64,000 nt of DNA, from contig NZ_JAIQYY010000022.1 of NCBI RefSeq assembly GCF_020181035.1, positions 1-64,000 on the forward strand, given 5' to 3'. The notes below the pieces were generated by a model. It had not been told where the DNA came from and did not search any database. It worked only from the letters and a program-made list of their open reading frames with translations. The translations under genes were made by a program, and so were the position numbers. The DNA is from Streptomyces sp. CoH27 (lineage in GTDB: Bacteria > Actinomycetota > Actinomycetes > Streptomycetales > Streptomycetaceae). Shown here piece after piece: positions 61,892 through 64,000 of this stretch (its first letter is position 1; every line of letters starts with the position of its first letter).

Positions 61892-62823
61892 CAGATCCCC
61901 TCCGCCGTGCTGCGCATCTTGTCGTAGCCGGAGAGCCGGACCACGGCCAGGGAGATGAGGGTGGCGACCACGACCAGGACCAGCGCGATGGCCGAGCCGG
62001 CGCCGAAGTCGTATTCCTTGAAGCCTTGCTCGTACATGTAGTAGGCGCTGACCGTGGTGTCCGTGCCGGGGCCGCCCTGGGTGAGGATCAGCACCGTGTC
62101 GAAGGTGGTCAGCCCGCCGACGACCATGAGGATCATCGATGTGATCATGGTGTTGCGCAGTTGCGGCAGGGTGATGTGGAAGAACTGCCGCACGGTGCCG
62201 GCCCCGTCGATCGCCGCGGCCTGATAGAGCACCTGCGGAACCGCGCGGGCGCCGCCCTGGTAGAGCAGCGCGTGCAGTGGGGTGAACTGCCACATTCCGA
62301 CGAAGGTCAGTACCGCGATCGAACCGGACTGGCTGCCGAGCAGGTTGCCGTTGCCGAACAGCCAGGGAAGCTGGCCCGGCATGCCGAAGTTGGGGTCGAG
62401 CAGGGCGCGCCACAGCACCGAGACCGCGGTCGCCGAGAGCAGCAGGGGGACGAAGAAGATCGCGGACAGCACGGCCCGGTTGCGCTGGGGTCCGGCCGCC
62501 CAGACGCCCAGCAGGATGCTGACGGGCGTCTGCGTCACGACCCCGAGCACGGTGAGCACGACGGTGAGCCAGATGCTCTGGGTCATCACCGGGTCGTGGA
62601 TCAGCTTCGTCCAGTTCGCCAGGCCGTTGAAGTGCGGCGCGGTGACACCGTCCCAGCTGGTGAAGGACAGCACCGCGACCAGCACCAGCGGGAGGATCGC
62701 GAACAGCAGGAAAAAGAGCGTCGCGGGTATCGCCCAGGCGAAGCCCGGGCGGGTCACCCCGACGCCGGCCCGGCGCGCCTTGAGGCGGCGGCCGGACACG
62801 GCTGCGAGAGAAAGTGAGCTCAT
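61891..62823 (-). CDS. Carbohydrate ABC transporter permease (MalF-like)
   Basis: 310 aa, six TM helices after a short cytoplasmic N-terminus; EAA loop YQAAAIDGAGTVRQFFHITL; SFTSWDGVTAPHFNGLANW marks the CUT1 MalF-type first loop. Starts 9 bp downstream of the binding-protein stop. Forms the membrane channel with the MalG-like protein. Sugar not determinable, but GH3 and GH43 neighbours suggest xylo- or arabinoxylo-oligosaccharides. Confidence 0.92.
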   Translation of the reverse strand: MSSLSLAAVSGRRLKARRAGVGVTRPGFAWAIPATLFFLLFAILPLVLVAVLSFTSWDGVTAPHFNGLANWTKLIHDPVMTQSIWLTVVLTVLGVVTQTPVSILLGVWAAGPQRNRAVLSAIFFVPLLLSATAVSVLWRALLDPNFGMPGQLPWLFGNGNLLGSQSGSIAVLTFVGMWQFTPLHALLYQGGARAVPQVLYQAAAIDGAGTVRQFFHITLPQLRNTMITSMILMVVGGLTTFDTVLILTQGGPGTDTTVSAYYMYEQGFKEYDFGAGSAIALVLVVVATLISLAVVRLSGYDKMRSTAEGI

Positions 62824-62832
62824 CGGTCCTAC

Positions 62833-64000
62833 TCAGGAGTTGGACAGCGACTGCATCGCCTGGATGAAGCCGTTGGCGTCGGTCTTGCCGTCGAAGAACT
62901 TCTGAATGGCCGTGTGGAGCGGCGTGGCCGCCGCCGGCGGGTAGGCCTGGTCCCAGGACAGCTGGAACGACGGCGCCGCCTTGACCAGGTCGTACTGGAA
63001 CTTCGAGTAGTCAGGACTGGCCGAGGTGGACAGGAAATTGGCGGTGTTGGTGGTGGTCGGCAGGTTGCCGATGCCGAGCTGGGCCTTCACGAACTCGTCG
63101 GAGTACATGAGCTTGAGGAAGGCCGCCACGGCGTCGGGGTGCCGGGTCTTCTTCACGACGGAGTAGAAGTTGTTGGTGTTGCCGACGACGTCCTTCGGGT
63201 CGCCCTTACCGCCGCTGACGGTCGGGAAGGCGCTGTAGCCGAGGTCGTTCTTGGCGAAGTCGGGGTTGTTGGACTGCTGCGTGGAGTACTCCCAGGAGCC
63301 CATCAGCTCGAAGGCGGCCTTGCCCTTGGCCAGCAGCGCCGGGGACCCGCCGTCGGTGAACTTCACCGAGTCGAAGTTGCTGCCGAATGCGCCGGCGTCG
63401 ATCAGCTGCTTCAGCATGCCCAGAGCCTTCTGGCTGTCCGGGCCGGCCCACGCGCTCTTGTCACCTGCGAGCGCCTTCTGGAACAGGCCCGGTCCGGCGA
63501 CCCGGTCGAAGACGTACTCGAACCACATGAGACTGGGCCACTGGTCGCCGCCGCCGAGCGCGATCGGAGTCAGGCCCTTGGCCTTGAGCACCTTGACGTC
63601 GTTGATCAGGTCGTCCCAGGTCTGCGGGACGCTCAGGCCGGCGCTCGCCAGGACCTTCTTGTTGTTGAAGAGCAGCACGGGCTGCGTGCCGCGCATCGGG
63701 ACACCGTAGGACTTGCCGTCGACCACCGCGGTGTTGAACACCGAGGGGAGGAAGTTGGACTTGAGCCCCGGGTCCTTGGCGATCATGTCGTCCAGGGGGA
63801 GCAGGAGGTTCTTCTTGGCGAAGGGCGCGATGCTGCCGCCGCCCCAGTTGAAGAAGATGTCCGGGGCCTGCGGGGTGTTGATGATCGTGTTGAGCTTTTG
63901 CTGGTAGTCGGCGCCCGGGATGGTGTCCAGCACCGCCTTGACCTTCGAGGTCTTGTTGAAGGTGTCGACGATCTGCTTCTCGACCTTGTTCGCGGCGTCC
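62833..64000 (-). CDS. Extracellular sugar-binding protein of the ABC importer (5' end outside window)
   Basis: At least 389 aa are visible; the frame is open to the window edge, so signal peptide and start are missing. VLDTIPGADYQQKLNTI, PDIFFNWGGGSIAPFAKKN, KSYGVPMRGTQPVLLFNN, TWDDLINDVKVLKAKGLTPI and FELMGSWEYSTQQSN are class I (SBP_bac_1) CUT1 features. It captures oligosaccharides outside the cell and delivers them to the two permeases. Expected to be a lipoprotein. A LacI regulator, as in bxlR systems, may lie just outside. Confidence 0.9.
   Translation of the reverse strand, partial: DAANKVEKQIVDTFNKTSKVKAVLDTIPGADYQQKLNTIINTPQAPDIFFNWGGGSIAPFAKKNLLLPLDDMIAKDPGLKSNFLPSVFNTAVVDGKSYGVPMRGTQPVLLFNNKKVLASAGLSVPQTWDDLINDVKVLKAKGLTPIALGGGDQWPSLMWFEYVFDRVAGPGLFQKALAGDKSAWAGPDSQKALGMLKQLIDAGAFGSNFDSVKFTDGGSPALLAKGKAAFELMGSWEYSTQQSNNPDFAKNDLGYSAFPTVSGGKGDPKDVVGNTNNFYSVVKKTRHPDAVAAFLKLMYSDEFVKAQLGIGNLPTTTNTANFLSTSASPDYSKFQYDLVKAAPSFQLSWDQAYPPAAATPLHTAIQKFFDGKTDANGFIQAMQSLSNS

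Overview
The window is high-GC actinomycete chromosome, almost certainly Streptomyces or a close relative. It has strong third-position GC bias, many GTG/TTG starts, 4-bp start/stop overlaps, a SARP/AfsR-type regulator, and secreted enzymes fused to ricin-type (CBM13) lectin domains. No rRNA, tRNA or CRISPR array was seen.

Region 1 (1-8.9 kb) is a graveyard of mobile-element debris with a few intact genes in it. The debris comprises two complementary pieces of one IS5/DDE_Tnp_4-type transposase, an IS110 fragment, another IS5-type fragment, a frameshifted CoiA-like gene and a frameshifted HEAT-repeat gene. The apparently intact genes encode an aminoglycoside-phosphotransferase-fold kinase, a membrane-anchored pentapeptide-repeat protein, a small secreted protein and a SARP-NB-ARC regulator.

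Region 2 (8.9-36.5 kb) is a 20-gene, tightly coupled, one-direction locus for a Wzx/Wzy-dependent surface polysaccharide. It holds an initiating sugar-phosphate transferase, an AlgD-like nucleotide-sugar dehydrogenase, glycosyltransferases, two Wzz-like proteins with degenerate kinase domains, AsnB, a fused MDR/Gfo-Idh dehydrogenase, a heparinase II/III-fold protein, a beta-helix lipoprotein, Wzy and Wzx. It also holds a nucleotide-sugar tailoring block: nucleotidyltransferase, C-methyltransferase, PIG-L deacetylase, SDR, DUF4910, RmlC-like epimerase, class III PLP enzyme and pyruvyl transferase. A candidate ECF/sigma-E-type promoter lies 25 bp before the first gene. A convergent PAP2 phosphatase closes the locus.

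Region 3 (37.2-56.3 kb) starts with the wreck of a cutinase-lectin gene. It then carries ten secreted carbohydrate-active enzymes plus one lectin fragment, all on the + strand and all lectin-tagged: three GH54 arabinofuranosidases, an SGNH/CE3-like esterase, GH10 xylanase, GH27, a clan GH-A enzyme, GH59, GH29 and a CE1-like feruloyl esterase. It ends at an 18-bp perfect-stem terminator. The enzyme set fits extracellular dismantling of arabinoxylan with galactose and fucose decorations, or of arabinogalactan.

Region 4 (56.7-64 kb, minus strand) is the matching uptake and intracellular arm: solute-binding protein (cut by the window edge), two ABC permeases, a GH3 enzyme, the remnant of a CE7 acetylxylan esterase and a GH43 enzyme. 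The order resembles the bxlEFG-bxlA xylo-oligosaccharide systems of streptomycetes. Regions 3 and 4 together look like a hemicellulose-utilisation locus: extracellular debranching and cleavage, then import and final hydrolysis.
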